The notes beneath the pieces are model-generated. The model searched no databases. It worked only from the letters and a program-made list of their open reading frames with translations, and was not told the DNA's origin. Both the position numbers and the translations under genes were made by a program. Below, piece by piece: positions 1-12,303 of a stretch of 64,000 nucleotides of DNA. The stretch covers positions 62,001 through 126,000 of the forward strand of contig QJNS01000184.1 in NCBI GenBank assembly GCA_004154925.1, read 5' to 3'. Every line of letters starts with the position of its first letter. Position 1 is the stretch's first letter. This DNA comes from Monosporascus cannonballus (Eukaryota; Ascomycota; Sordariomycetes; Xylariales).

Positions 1-63
1 TTAATTAAATACGGATAATATATTCGAAAATTTAAGATAAATATTTTAAATTTTTAAATATTT

Positions 64-254
64 TGTTACAGGCTAGAGCCTATAGGGCAGCTCGGGCTTA
101 CGGAGCGAGCTCCTTAGCCCGAGCTCACCTATATGTATATAGGGAGCAGCTACCTCGCTGGTGGCTAGCCGTTTCTCCCCTTCCCTCCTCACCCTTGAAT
201 ATAAACCTTTGTTGGGCCGTGCCTCCGTTCAACCTACGCATTATGCTCGTCACA
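64..254. repeat. Candidate solo LTR / LTR remnant
   Basis: This is a GC-richer 191-bp island inside AT-rich DNA. It begins TGTTACAGG and ends GTCACA, the TG...CA termini of an LTR, and its start resembles the right-hand chromovirus LTR (TGTTACAGG). It contains a TATA-like tataaac at about 200 and a perfect 10-bp hairpin, AGCTCGGGCT at 89-98 with AGCCCGAGCT at 116-125. No second copy was found, so LTR identity is inferred. The short open frame across it is probably incidental. Confidence 0.4.
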
Positions 255-1686
255 TATTTAACTTTTTAAAATAAAACGTTTATTTTTATCCGATATTTTT
301 ACTAGTTTTTTGCTAATATAATCGTAATTAACCTAAATGCCAATATTATATATACGGTCGATAACTTTATAAAAACTTTGCGCCGTCGGTTTATTTACCT
401 TATATTAGGCGTTATGCTTAATAAATAAGCCCATATTTTACGAAAAAAATAAGTCGATATAATATATAATTTAATTTTCGAAAAACTTAATATTTTTTTC
501 GTTATTAAGATAAATTTTAGGAATTTCTTAATGATTTAAACTTTTTTATTAATAACTAATTTAATTATGATTTAAATTATATTATTAATTAAACTGGCGA
601 AAAAATAACAAACGTTTATATTAATAATTCCATATTTTATTTTTATTTTAATATTTACAAACACGAAAAAACTTAATTTAAAAATATTCGACCGTATACT
701 TACCTAATAATATAACCATATTATTTTTATTCTTAAATAAGTATTAAGTAATTAATTTCAAATTGCCATATTAAATTTTGTTTTCGAACGACAATATAAT
801 TTAATTATTATTAATAAATCATATTTATTATTAAAATAAAATAATTTCCGGTTTAAAGATATTAATATTTATAATTTATGCTCTATTTTTTCTACTTATA
901 TATGTTAATTTGCAAATGTAATAATTACTAATAATACTATAAAAAATATTGCGAAATATGGCAGCTTTTATTAAATCGGCGGCCTAATTAAATATAGCTA
1001 TCAGGCGAAGGTCGGGGGTTTTAATATTAATTGTTTCAAAATCGATATTATTATTTTCTTTATATGCAGAAATTAACGTTCCAATTAAGGGTATTTAAAT
1101 TTTCTAATAATTAATATATCCGAGTTATTAAGTAATATCTCTTTAATATAGTTTAATAATTTGCGTTTTATTACTAAGATTATTATTTATGTTAATAATA
1201 GGGCGAAAATTATAAATATTCGTAACCACTTAGTTTAAAAGCTTAAACCAGTTAGGAGTAAGCGTTTTTATAAAGCGTTAATCTTCGTCTAAAATGATAT
1301 AGATTACGTTAATTTCGAATGATAATTTTTTCGACAGGCGGCGGAATCCAGGTTTTTTTGTAAAAATTACAAATTTCTCGTATAATATATTATGGTATTT
1401 GTCGGCTAGCAGGAGATGTTTTAATACCCCATATATGGAAAATTCCTTTTAATCGGAATATATATGTTTCGGAACTAAATTATCTTAAAATACAATATAT
1501 ATTTTAAAGTATTTCTAATTATTTATTAATATATATATATAATTAATTTTCTTTATATCTAATAATATCTGTATATAACGGAGTCCTGATTAACAGAAAT
1601 TAAAAAATCCTGTTAATTTTTGGATATTAATAGCCGTTCGCGTATTTGTTTTTTTTTAATACGTTAATTAATCGGTTAATCCGAGC

Positions 1687-1707
1687 GGCCGAACTAGTAG
1701 TTCGGCC
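1687..1707. repeat. 21-bp palindrome
   Basis: A perfect inverted repeat (10-bp arms around one central base; core gccgaacta/tagttcggc) stands out because the surrounding DNA is RIP-degraded. It may be an LTR or terminal-repeat relic; no function can be assigned. Confidence 0.4.
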
Positions 1708-2099
1708 TAAATCGTCGCAAAAAACCTAATTACGAATAAAATTTTTAAACGTTATATTAATTCTTTTATATTAATGCTAGAAATTTAAGATACGCGTACG
1801 TATGTTTTGTTCTAAGGGCGTGGCCCGGTAGAACTAGAAGAATTCGAATTTATCGTGTTCTGAAAGAGGGGATAATAACGCAACGGGCTCGGCCTGCAGC
1901 TATTGTACGTGTTGGGGTCTAGGAGTGGCAAATAGGTCCTGATCAAAATTATCGTAGTATTGATAATAAGCTATAGTTAAAGTAATTGTATATATATATA
2001 TATATAGCTACAAAAACGTATTGTTATTAAGTTATTACGAATTTTTGTTTTTTTAAAAAAGTAAATGTACTAAACGAAGCCGTTTTTACGTAATTATAA

Positions 2100-2232
2100 T
2101 TCAGGCCTCGCTAGCTCGTTACGGGAATTTGGGATTTGATTGGTTAATATTTAGCGTTGTGGAGCGGTATTTGAGTAACTTTGAAGAAATTGAGAAAACG
2201 AGCCAGAGAGGCCTGAGCTAGCTGAAGTAACA
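2100..2232 (-). repeat. LTR-like fragment
   Basis: Read on the minus strand the island starts TGTTACTTCAGCTAGC at 2,232 and ends near a GTAACGAGCTAGCGAGGCC segment at about 2,104-2,122. The two ends share imperfect inverted AGCTAGC/GGCCT blocks. GC content is well above the flanks. It resembles fungal retrotransposon LTR starts (TGTTAC), but no partner LTR was identified. Confidence 0.3.
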
Positions 2233-3699
2233 CTTCTCCTGTAACGAGACAACTTAATATCGCCACCCTATATCCTGAATTTACCCACTTTCTGCATTGG
2301 AATTTCCAAAGGTAAATAATGTTAAAATTTTGATAACAAATAAGGTTGATTTAAAAAACTATAATTTTCAAATATATTATAAAGTAATTTATAAGTATAA
2401 TAATAATAGTTAAGATATACTAAATTATCTGTTATAAAACGTTAAAAATAAAATAAAAATAAAAATTATAATAATATTTAATATATTATATTAAAAAACG
2501 AAAATATTAAAATATAAAAGAGCAGAATAAAATTCTTTAAAAGATAAAGACATTTAAATAAATATATATATAATATAATTTTATTTAATTTTTATAAAAA
2601 TTTATAAAATAAAATAGAATAGAATAAAATGATATTTAACTTGAAGATATATTTAAAATATTATAAATAATTCTATATAAAATTAATTTGAATAAAAACC
2701 AGTATATTATATAAAAATACTTTATATTACGATATATTTTAATATAAAATTAATATTTTACTGTTATAGTATAATTATATAAAGTAAATATTTAATAAGT
2801 TATTATAAAATACAAAGTTTTTATAAAGTTTTAAATATTTATAATTATTGTGAAAATTTAATATAAAATATATTTAATTTTATAAATTATTTTTCAAACT
2901 AAATAAAATATAAAAAAAATATTATACGATATAATTGATATAACAAATATAATATCTAGTATTGTCGAATACGATGATTAATTTATAGTTTTTACGATTA
3001 AAATAAATTATGTCTTTATTCTACGAAGCTTTACTTTAAAGCCGAATAATTACTAGCAAACTTCGACTATAATAAATATTATGCTTTTCAGCTTAACGAT
3101 TTAGCGAAGTAGAAAGATTAAGCTTTAAACAACAAATTTTAAGAATAAATATTAAGAGTAAACTCTAAGTACGTATAAAAGATTTTTAAACTTTCACTAG
3201 TTTTAAATATATTTAATAAATTAATGTATATTTTATAATATTAAAACAATTATTATATTTTTTATAAAATATTTTACTAATCATAGAATTTAAAAACTGA
3301 TAAAAGTTATAAAAAGCAAATAAAAGATCTTAAATATAAAAAAGTTTTAAAATTATTATTTTCGTTGTTTCTTTATAAAATTAAATAATTAGATATAACT
3401 TTATATATTTATTTAATATATTAAATTAAAACCTTAAAAATCTATATTAATATTTTATTTAAAGTATTAATAAGTTAATATTATTTAATTCGAAAATTTA
3501 ACCTTTATAACAATAATTTTAACATACTTTGTTTATTTAAAGTATATTTAAATTTAAGCTATATTTTTTAAAATTAGGTAAAAATACTAGAAATTATTAT
3601 ATTATATAATTTGTACAATAAATACTATACTTTAAGTTTAATAAACTTTATATTTCTTAATTTTACAGTTTTACAAAGTCGAAATATTAACTTTTATAT

Positions 3700-6600
3700 A
3701 GCAAATTTAAAAACAAACCTTAAATGCAAAACAATTATTTTCCCTTTTTCGAAAGTTAATTTTTTCAACTTTTTCGGGTTGTAATATTTGCTTATTTGAT
3801 TATGTACGAATTTTAGTTCTGTTTTTATTTCCTGATATAACTATTGTAATTGTTCTGACGTAAGAATTATTTTAATATTAATCGGACCGTTATTACGTAT
3901 TTCTTGTAAACTTTTAAAATAAAACCAAAATTTGTATTTGTTAACATTGTTTTAACGTTTTCGTAATAACTGGTATTATAAATTAATTATGCGATTAGTA
4001 ATTTTTTAACTCAGTTATTTTGTTTATAATTAATATAATATCGTAAGTAAGTTTTTAAGGTTTAATTTATTCGTTCCGTTTATTTATTTATTTAAGATTT
4101 AAATGCGCTAAATAACTTATGATTTAAGTCGATTTATATTATAAAACCTTGTTAAAACTTAGATGTAAATATAAATTTTTTATTTAAAATAATTTCCATT
4201 AGTAATCCGTATATATTAAAAATATATTTGAAAAAAATATATGGTATTTGTTCGGCGGTTATATCCTTATAATATAATAAAAAGTAGGACAATTTCATAA
4301 ATCCGTCGATAATTACGAAAATGCTGTCGTAATATATTCTCGTAATTAATAATTTTAATATAAAAAGTTTAATAATAAAATCGAATATAACTAAATACTA
4401 TGGTTGTTTTACGATTAGTAATAGCTGTAATTCTCTATATGGTTTATGTCGTCGAATTTTTATTTTAACGCAAACATCGTATTGTCGTATAATTTTCTAT
4501 ACCGTTAATTTCATTTTACCAAAGAAATATATGCGTTAAAACCGTTTTGAGGTTTTGTAAATCCCTAGATATCTATATACCTGATATTCGTATATTTTTC
4601 GTATTAAATCTTTTTAATATTATTTTAGAACTTATATTTTTTTTGTTTTTTGATTTTCTAAAAAACTATCGTTATATTGCTGGATTTTCTAGTATATATT
4701 ATAAAGTACTGCCCGAATTATCGTAATTTATCGTAAACGTAAATATTCTTTTATAATAGTATCGAAAATTATATAGCTAATTTTAATTTTTTTAAAAAAT
4801 TTAATCGCTTATTTAAAATATTTGTTTTATTATTTTCTAAGCCTTTTTTATAAATAGTAACACAATCGAAGTTCGCTAATTTTTTACGTATTTTAATTAT
4901 CGTTGTATAAATTTTTTAGTCCTAATAAATCCGGTAAAATTTTAATAATTCGTATAAATCTTACTTTAATATAAGTTTTCTTTAAAGAAATATTTAAATT
5001 CGCGAAATACCATAATAATAGCTATAAATTCCTTATTTAGAATATCGTAATTAAATTCGACTGCTTTTAATTTATACGAAAAAAATATAATAAGGCGCAA
5101 TTTGCCTTAATTATTTCGTTATCCGATTATTACATCTAATATATAATTCGAAATATTGGTTTTTAATTTAATAAAGCGGTTTAAATCGTACATAATTAAT
5201 ATTAATTTGCTAGTAATTATATTTTTAATATCTTAAAATGCCTTTTTAGTATTTAACGTCTATTTAAACTTTTTTTTCGTAAGATTCGTTAAAAGTATAA
5301 CTATTTTGTTAAAATTTCGAATAAATTTCTTATAATAGTTAGCGAATCCGAAAAATACCTGTACTTTCTTAATTATCGTTAACGTTTATTATTTTGTAAC
5401 TACAGCGATTTTTTTAGGGTTTATACTGATATATCCTAAGGTGATAATATATTTTAAGTATTTTATTTTTTACTTATAAAACTAATTCTTTTTTACGTTA
5501 ACAAATAACCTTACGTTTTATAAAACTTAAAAAACTTTATAAACGTATTTTGCGTATTTTTTTAATTTTTAAGAAAATAAAAATGTCGTCGAAATAACAT
5601 ACGACGAAAATATCGAAATATTTTCGTAATATATAACTTAACATTCGTTAAAAGGTTATTAATATATTCGTAAGTCCTATTAATATAATTAAATATTCGA
5701 ATAATCCGTATTTCGTCCTAAAAGTTATTTTTTATTCGTATTCTTTTTTAATTTTAATAAAGTTATATTTATTTTTAAGATCGAATGTTCTAAATTATTT
5801 GGCTTTATTAGGTCGGTTTTTTATTTTTGTAATCAGTAATAATAACGTTCGATTTTTAATAATAATATCGTTTAATTATCGATAATTAACTATAAATCGT
5901 AATTTTTTATATTTTTAATATAAAAAATATAAGATATTTTACTAGTAATTTCGAAAGTTAAATGTATTTTTATAATCGATTTTTCAAATATTTTTAAAAA
6001 TACGTAATTCGTTTTTATTAAAGTTATAAATGAGGTAAAACTTCGTTAAAGAACTTTTTTTTAAAATTATTTTATAATTTTATTCGTTATATTCTAATAA
6101 TTTCGTATCGAGCTTTTTTTGAAAAGTTACTTATATTTGTAATATTATAGTAATATATTAATTAAGTTTTGGAACTTTTAAAATTACTGTTCTTATTATT
6201 TTAAATCATTATTCAGTTACTTTAATTTCGTTTTGATAATAATAACGATACGTCGTATTTTTTAATACTTATTTTTTAATGTTTTATCTTTATAAGTAAT
6301 AAAGTTTCTGTCGTATTTTTATGCCTGTATTCGTTATTATTATCGATCAAATATTAAGATCTTAATTTTTTTATTTATTAATAAAAAATAAAACGAATTT
6401 TACTTAGCCAGTTTTACCGTTAATTAAAATTCCGTATTAACGTATCTATAGTAATCTTAAAATTATATCGTAATTCCTAAATAAAACAATATCGAAGTTA
6501 ATTATTTAGTATCGTTCTTAAATAAAAATCTCGAAATAATTAATTTCGCATATAATTTTTCTATTATTATAAGCAAATTTCTAACGTTCGATATTTGTCG

Positions 6601-7640
6601 TTATATACGGTTTTAATTTATATTTTCATAATAATTTAAGCTTATTAATCATATTCGGTATAATATAATTCTCGCCTAGAATTTTATAATTTACTATTAC
6701 GGTATACTAATACGTTCCGATTCGTATTTCTAAAATAATAAGGTTATTAATGTTTTTTATCGTCGCGTTTAAAGCCTTTTTCGAAAATTCTCTTTAACTT
6801 TTTTGAATTTCGTTATCTTACAACTTTTTTATAAGTAACTTTTTTTAAAACTTTTGTTCGAATTTGTTAAACCTTTTTTATATTTTTTCGTTTAACGCGT
6901 CAAATTATTATATTTGTCGTTATTGTCGATATATTGTTCTTTTAAACTATATTAATTGCTTTAAATTTTTTGAGAAGTTTTTTTCTTATTAAATAAATTA
7001 TTTTTTATATTTACGATTATATTTTATTATACGTCGTTTTAATTATCGTTTTAAAAATCTTTTATAAATTCACTTAAATTTTTTAATAATTTCCTTTTTA
7101 TAAAGGTTTATAGTAAATACTAATTAAAAATAAAAATTTGTAATAACTTTTTAATAATGCTTTTTTATTATGCGTTAAATTACTCTCTTTTTTATTTAAT
7201 AATTACATTATTCATAATAACAAAAAGGGTTTTCCTATAGGTATTACGTTTTTTCGGGCCAGTTTTTTATTTCGACTAATTATTAGATATTTTCTAAGGC
7301 TATAATTCGAAAATATCGATATTATTACTTATCGTTTTTATTATTTCCGGTACGGTTTGGAAAATCGAATCCTTCGTAATATATACGAATAATTCGTTCG
7401 TAAATTTATTATTTCTATTTTTTATAATTAAGATATTCTCGTCGTCGACAATGTATGGCATATATTTTGCCGTATCGATTAAGAGTTCTGGGACAGACTT
7501 TTTCTGTCCAATCTCGGTACTTACGTAACTATTCTTATAATACTTTTTATTATGTTCGTAATACTTATTAAGCCAGCTTTTTAGCTTTTCGTATTTTTAT
7601 TAGACTTTTTGCTATAGGGAACCTAATATGTATTTAAGCT
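3700..7640 (-). pseudogene. Ty3/gypsy retrotransposon pol (RIP-inactivated)
   Basis: Reading the minus strand and allowing stop codons, domains appear in gypsy order. A long quasi-open segment at about 7,270-7,640 (includes VPELLIDTAKYMPYIVDDE) may be gag or pre-protease. Reverse transcriptase lies at about 5,550-5,770, with YGLFEYL...GLTN followed by VCYFDDIFIF, the degenerate YLDDILIFS catalytic box. RNase H lies at about 4,960-5,170 (GKLRLIIFFSYKL, then FNYDILNKEFIAI). The integrase core is at about 4,130-4,360 (FVIIDGFMKLSYF, DITAEQ, FTSKF), and its C-terminal part at about 3,710-3,890 (KYYNPKK). Stops at Gln/Trp positions fit RIP. No chromodomain was recognised. Its integrase and RT differ from the right-hand element, so this is a separate family. 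Confidence 0.85.
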
Positions 7641-9014
7641 GGATTAGGTTAATAGATTTGTTTTCGTTTTTTTGATTTTTTTGGATTATCTTTCGGGTAT
7701 AACCTTTTAGTTATTTTGACGGAGTTTTTTAAGTATTTTATACCATAATACTTTATATTTTATTTTATTATAATTATAACATTTAATCTGGTTTTAATTT
7801 TTTTATAAGTAGCTCCTAATTCTATAAGTTCTAATTCCGTACCGTAAAAAGTATTACTGTATCGAAAAATGTTAATATTAGTCATATATTAAGGTTTGTT
7901 ATTATTTTTTTCCGTTAATACCTTTAATACGTTATACGTATTGTCGATCGTTAATCTTTATCATTATAACGATATAATCTAACAAATAATTAAGCCGATT
8001 AAACTTAAAAAGCTTTTTTTACATTTTTTTTCAAGTCGTCGAAAGATTTGACCATTAATACTTTTTGTTCCCAATTTAACTTAGCTATTAATTAAACTAG
8101 CGTACTGCTGTAATTAAATACTAATCCTTTTTAGCGTAATTATTAAATCTGTATTTCGGCTTTTATTTTCTTATTTATTATTTCGAAAACCTTCGTTAAT
8201 ATTTATTCGAATTATTTATAATCGCTATAAATTCGTATTATTTTTAGATTTTATTTTTCGATTAATAAAATAACGTATTTTCTTATAACGGGTTCGAATT
8301 AAATAACTGCATTTTCGATAAATCGTTTAATTGCGAACTTAATTCGTATAATAAGCGTAATAAGGTAAATAAGAAAATACCCGTAATATATTCGGTATTA
8401 AGTTAAAAATAATTACAATTTGGTCAAAATTTCGTCAAAAAGTTTTAGCTTAAAAGGCTTAAAAACCTTTCCTAGTTTTGTAGTAAAATTTAACTAAATA
8501 ACCTGGCTTATTTAAAAAGGTTTTCCAGTTTTAAAGGCTTTTTTTCCTTTAAGCTTTTTATAAACTGCCTAAAGAGATGTTATAAAGTTATTATTATTTT
8601 TTTCAAACTAAAAGATATATTTGTTTATAATATCCAGTCGTCGAAAAGTTTCTTCGCGAAAAAGGCGAAGCTTTTTTTTTCCTCCTTGGATTCCATTCCA
8701 GTGTCCGAGTACTTAAAGATCTAGTAAATAAGCTGTTCGAGCTGTTTGCTAGTAGATATAATGTTAATTAATATTGCTCAAAATCTGACGATATTATTAA
8801 ATAAGAGTTTGTAACGTATAATAAATTAAAAGATTTAATTAATTATTTAACCTTAGTTGTACGGGTTTATATTAGCAGAAGTATTATAGAAATCTGAGTA
8901 ATAAATATAATAATTGTATTACGTTTCGTAATACTAAAGGTATCTTAGATAATGATGTTATATTACAAGCTGAAGTTATCTGAATTATGGGAATAATAAG
9001 CCTATATATTTTTT

Positions 9015-9159
9015 CATAGATCTCGTTAAATCCCTTGGATTATTTCGGATCTATACCGGATAACTGCATAGATCCCTTTGGATCCCTTGGATCATTCCGG
9101 ATCCATATCGGATAACTGCATGGATCCCGTTGGATCCCTTGGATCACTCCGGATCCATG
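9015..9159. repeat. 52-bp tandem repeat, about 2.8 units
   Basis: Units start at 9,015, 9,067 and 9,119, each beginning cat(a/g)gat and rich in GGATCC/TTGGATC motifs. Unit 1, nearest the degraded block, differs from units 2 and 3 mainly by C to T and G to A changes (for example ttaaat versus ttggat, attatttcgg versus atcattccgg). Unit 3 is least altered. The repeat therefore sits at the edge of RIP. Confidence 0.9.
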
Positions 9160-9877
9160 TCACGTGATTCCGACCCGCTTGGGCCCTGTTTCAGTCACCA
9201 AGTGACCGTTTCCGAGACCCTCTCTTGGTTGGGTCATAACACTAATGCAGCCACGGGAACGAAAGCCACCCAACACGATCAACACATACCTAGCTACTGC
9301 CCGGTTTGGAAGCCCAGCTCGACGCCACCTCACGGAACCATAGCCGAGGTTTCCCTCCCCCTATGTGCGCGCATTCTGGACTTGGGAGAGGAACATCTCG
9401 CGCCCACTTCCCTGCCGGTTGCCGATTTCTCTTAACTACAGAAACGGGGTTGGGACGGCAAGACCGCAGCTTTTCCCGCCTCGGATAAAAGGTAGGTGTG
9501 TGTGGAGGCAGATCATACAGCAAAGGTCGATGATAGTTGTGCCGACGATATACCCACGGAAAGGCAAGAGTCGTCAAGCGCCTAGGAGAAAGGGAAACAT
9601 ATTTGACTTCCATTGGCCGAATAGCCTCGCCGCTCTAGCACCCCTATCTTGCCATCTAGCCAAGTGCCCTCTGAAAGTCAAGAGCAGTCTATCTGAATAA
9701 GCTCCCAGAGACTCGGTAATCCTAGACAGGACAACATGACATTTTCCAACCCCAACGCGAAAGCCTTTTTGAACTTGACCCGACTCCTGAAACACCCAAC
9801 CCCCGCGCAATTGGATGTCCGTCGCTTTACCAACCGGACAGAGTCTAGATCCGCTATCTTACATATAAATACATAGT
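9160..9877. other. Intergenic, no gene seen
   Basis: Base composition is normal. Several short overlapping frames exist on both strands, none with a recognisable domain or a plausible splice structure. A CACGTG E-box lies at about 9,162. The stretch is downstream of the sugar transporter and probably contains its 3' UTR. Confidence 0.6.
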
Positions 9878-12303
9878 CTATAGGTATCTCAACTTCCTCG
9901 TCGCGAAGATGGCCACTATCGCGCCCAATGCTCCTATGAACAGGATCACAGCAATGGCATTTGGTCCGTCGGTGTCATGGTACTCCTCGGCCGGTGCTTC
10001 GTTTGCCAGCTCCGGGCTCTTTCCCGGTTCCAGAATCGCAAAAACGACGGTGCTGAGGAGCGTGCCGATGAATTGGGGTATCGTCGTGTAGATGTTGAGA
10101 ATCCCGAAGTAAATGCCGGATAGCTCGCCCGTCGAACTCGGCTTCTGCGCGGCATGGGCATCATCCGGTCCGAGGTCGAGGTGCAGAGCCGGCCGTCCAT
10201 TCACATCTGCCATCTCGATATCCGAGTCGCTAGATAAGCGGCGGTACGACGGATTGGACTCGGTTGCGCCACTCAGCTTGTTGACCTCGACGCCAAGGAA
10301 AGCAGGAGGAGCCCACAAAGCCACGGTCCACGGTCTAAGAAACAATTAGAACATGAGGTCATCAAATGGACGAACGGAGGGCATTTACAATCCGCATATA
10401 CAGACGAGCGCCGTTGCGAACCTGAAGCTGGTAGCAAAAGGCGCAAATAACATCGCCGCAGCGAATGTTGCATGGCCGCACATCCACGCAGTCAGTAGAT
10501 CTGGCTTGTATTTGTTGAATTTTTCCACGGCATTCTTAATGCTCGGGGGGGGTCGATGGGTGAAACTTTCATCGTCTGGAGATCTGACGATAAACGGTAG
10601 CACCCACGATCCCACAAATGTAATGACAGAATAAACGATAAAAGCTTCGCTTCCTACACGGCCAATTTCTCCAAGAGCATCGCCCGAGTCCTTCGCGTCT
10701 CTTGGGACGTCATAGCGAAAATAGGTCTCTCCTATCTATTCGGTTTTGGGGTCAGCAAATATTCACCAGTGATGTAGATGCAGTGAATGACTTCACCGGC
10801 GCCCCATGCCACGAGGCAAGAGGCCCCGCAGGGACGCCCCATATGGGGCAGGAGAGAGAGAGGCGTAGCTAGTGATCTAGAATTACTCACCCAGGTTGTG
10901 CTATAGAAAAGAAAAGGGAACCATCCGATCCAACTCCAAAACTGTGCCATGCATATAGCTCGTATGCGTGGTGGAAGATGAAGAATCGTAGACCATATTT
11001 GACGAATGACTTTGAATATGCCGCCGTGCTTCTGAGGGTCCCGCCTTGAATCCACGAGGACCCTTTCGGTCACGGCCCAACAGGTAATAGAGCAAGTCGC
11101 CAAGATGCCGAAGGTAGCGGCAATGGTGAGTTGCTTGAACTGAGTGTCGCCAAAGAAGGTCCCGAAGATACTCGGTAAGTCAACGGCGCCTGTCCCATAA
11201 GCGATTCCATGTCCAATGGCCGACATTCTGCCACCTACGATTCCACAATTAGTACGTGGATACATATGGCCTTGTTCTTGCCGGACGGTTTCCCTACCCC
11301 AAGCAGAACCTGTCTGCTGCTTTGATATCGGGAGAGTATCCACGATAAGGCTCCTCGCTGCGGACATCACTAAGGCTAGGGGTGAGCAAATTGTCTCAAA
11401 GATACCGAGAGCGAGTAGCGTCGCCACGAACCTACGTTCACCGCGAAGTCCACGGCATAGATGGCTAATACTGCGGCAAATACGGTCAGAGTTTTCGCAG
11501 TGGCCTCATCCGATACAAAGAAGCCGACGATCTCCTTGGTGAAGCCGAGGATCAAGAGGCATAGGCCCGAAAATATAGCGCCACCGAGTATGAAGGGCCT
11601 TCTCCTCCCCCATCTTGACTTCGATTCGTCCGCGATAACACCGACGATCTATTATTATAGTTAATATAAACCGGCCTTCACCATCTGCAAACCCAGCATG
11701 ATATTAGGGGGTGGGCGTACCGGCTGGACAATGAGACCAGAAAGGGGACCAGCGATCCATACCAGTGAGGTACTACTCTTCGTCAGGCCGAGCGAGAGGA
11801 GGTAAGGTGTGCAATCTGCAATAGGGAAGGGTCAGCTCGATGTCCAGTATCAATGAGGCAATGCCGTTTATCCTCACATGTCTGCTCAATGCCCCAGACC
11901 AATCTGTACGTCATCTGAATTAGTTCTTGACCCAGGGGTCGAATTGTGGAAAAGCCGGAACCTACGAGATCCCAATGCTGCTGCACGTCAAGAGTAACAT
12001 CCTCATCGACTCGGAGCTCCCCTTGATAGAGGGTTGACCCGACCATCGCGTCATCTCCCCGGGGTTATTAGGGTCGTGGACCCAACCGTCTTGGTCGCTG
12101 GTGTTTGGGTGGCGGCTCTGTCGGGCCTCGGGCTCGTTATCCGCGAAATCCTGGCCTAATAACTCCCCGGCTTGGGAGAGGTCGCCGTCGCTGTCTCCGG
12201 GGAGACTGTATCTGTTGGCGTCGAAATGGCTAGTAGCCTGTCTAGTAGCGCCGGCTATGTGATGCGGTTCGGTCCCGGGTGCATCGGGTGTAGCGTCGAC
12301 CAT
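9878..12303 (-). CDS. GPH/SLC45-family sugar:H+ symporter (sucrose/alpha-glucoside type)
   Basis: This is a membrane transporter of the glycoside-pentoside-hexuronide/SLC45 type of the major facilitator superfamily, expected at the plasma membrane and coupling sugar uptake to protons. I derive eight exons: 12303-11966, 11903-11878, 11815-11721, 11648-11432, 11369-11298, 11234-10891, 10735-10389 and 10334-9878. All phases close, giving about 631 aa. Family motifs in order are TPYLLSLGLTKS, WIAGPLSGLIVQP, the conserved loop DESKSRWGRRRPF, RSLIVDTLP, then FWSWIGWFPFLFYSTTW, GETYFRYDVP and PWTVALWAPPAFLGVEVNKL. A hydrophilic N-terminus of about 100 residues precedes helix 1, and the last helix ends close to the C-terminus. 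One intron uses the weaker donor GTTCGT. It is divergent from his1. Substrate cannot be decided from sequence; sucrose or maltose-like disaccharides are typical of the family. Confidence 0.9.

Larger units (their letters stand above)
1..9014. repeat. RIP-degraded AT-rich transposon block
   Basis: The block is extremely AT-rich. Through much of it C is followed by G far more than by A, the pattern left when CpA is mutated to TpA by repeat-induced point mutation. No intact host gene is readable. Recognisable pieces are a minus-strand Ty3/gypsy pol (about 3,700-7,640) and GC-richer LTR-like islands near 64-254, 1,800-1,950 and 2,100-2,232. The stretch 2,330-3,690 is almost pure A/T with few CG and nothing legible. 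Bases 255-1,700 and 7,650-9,000 are probably also transposon remains, but I could not assign domains there. The block ends at the 52-bp tandem repeat. Confidence 0.85.

Noticed and set aside
9130..9810. Overlapping 60-110 codon frames on both strands beside the repeat
   Set aside because: They include the tandem repeat or run antisense to each other, carry no motif, and lie in the 3' flank of the sugar transporter.
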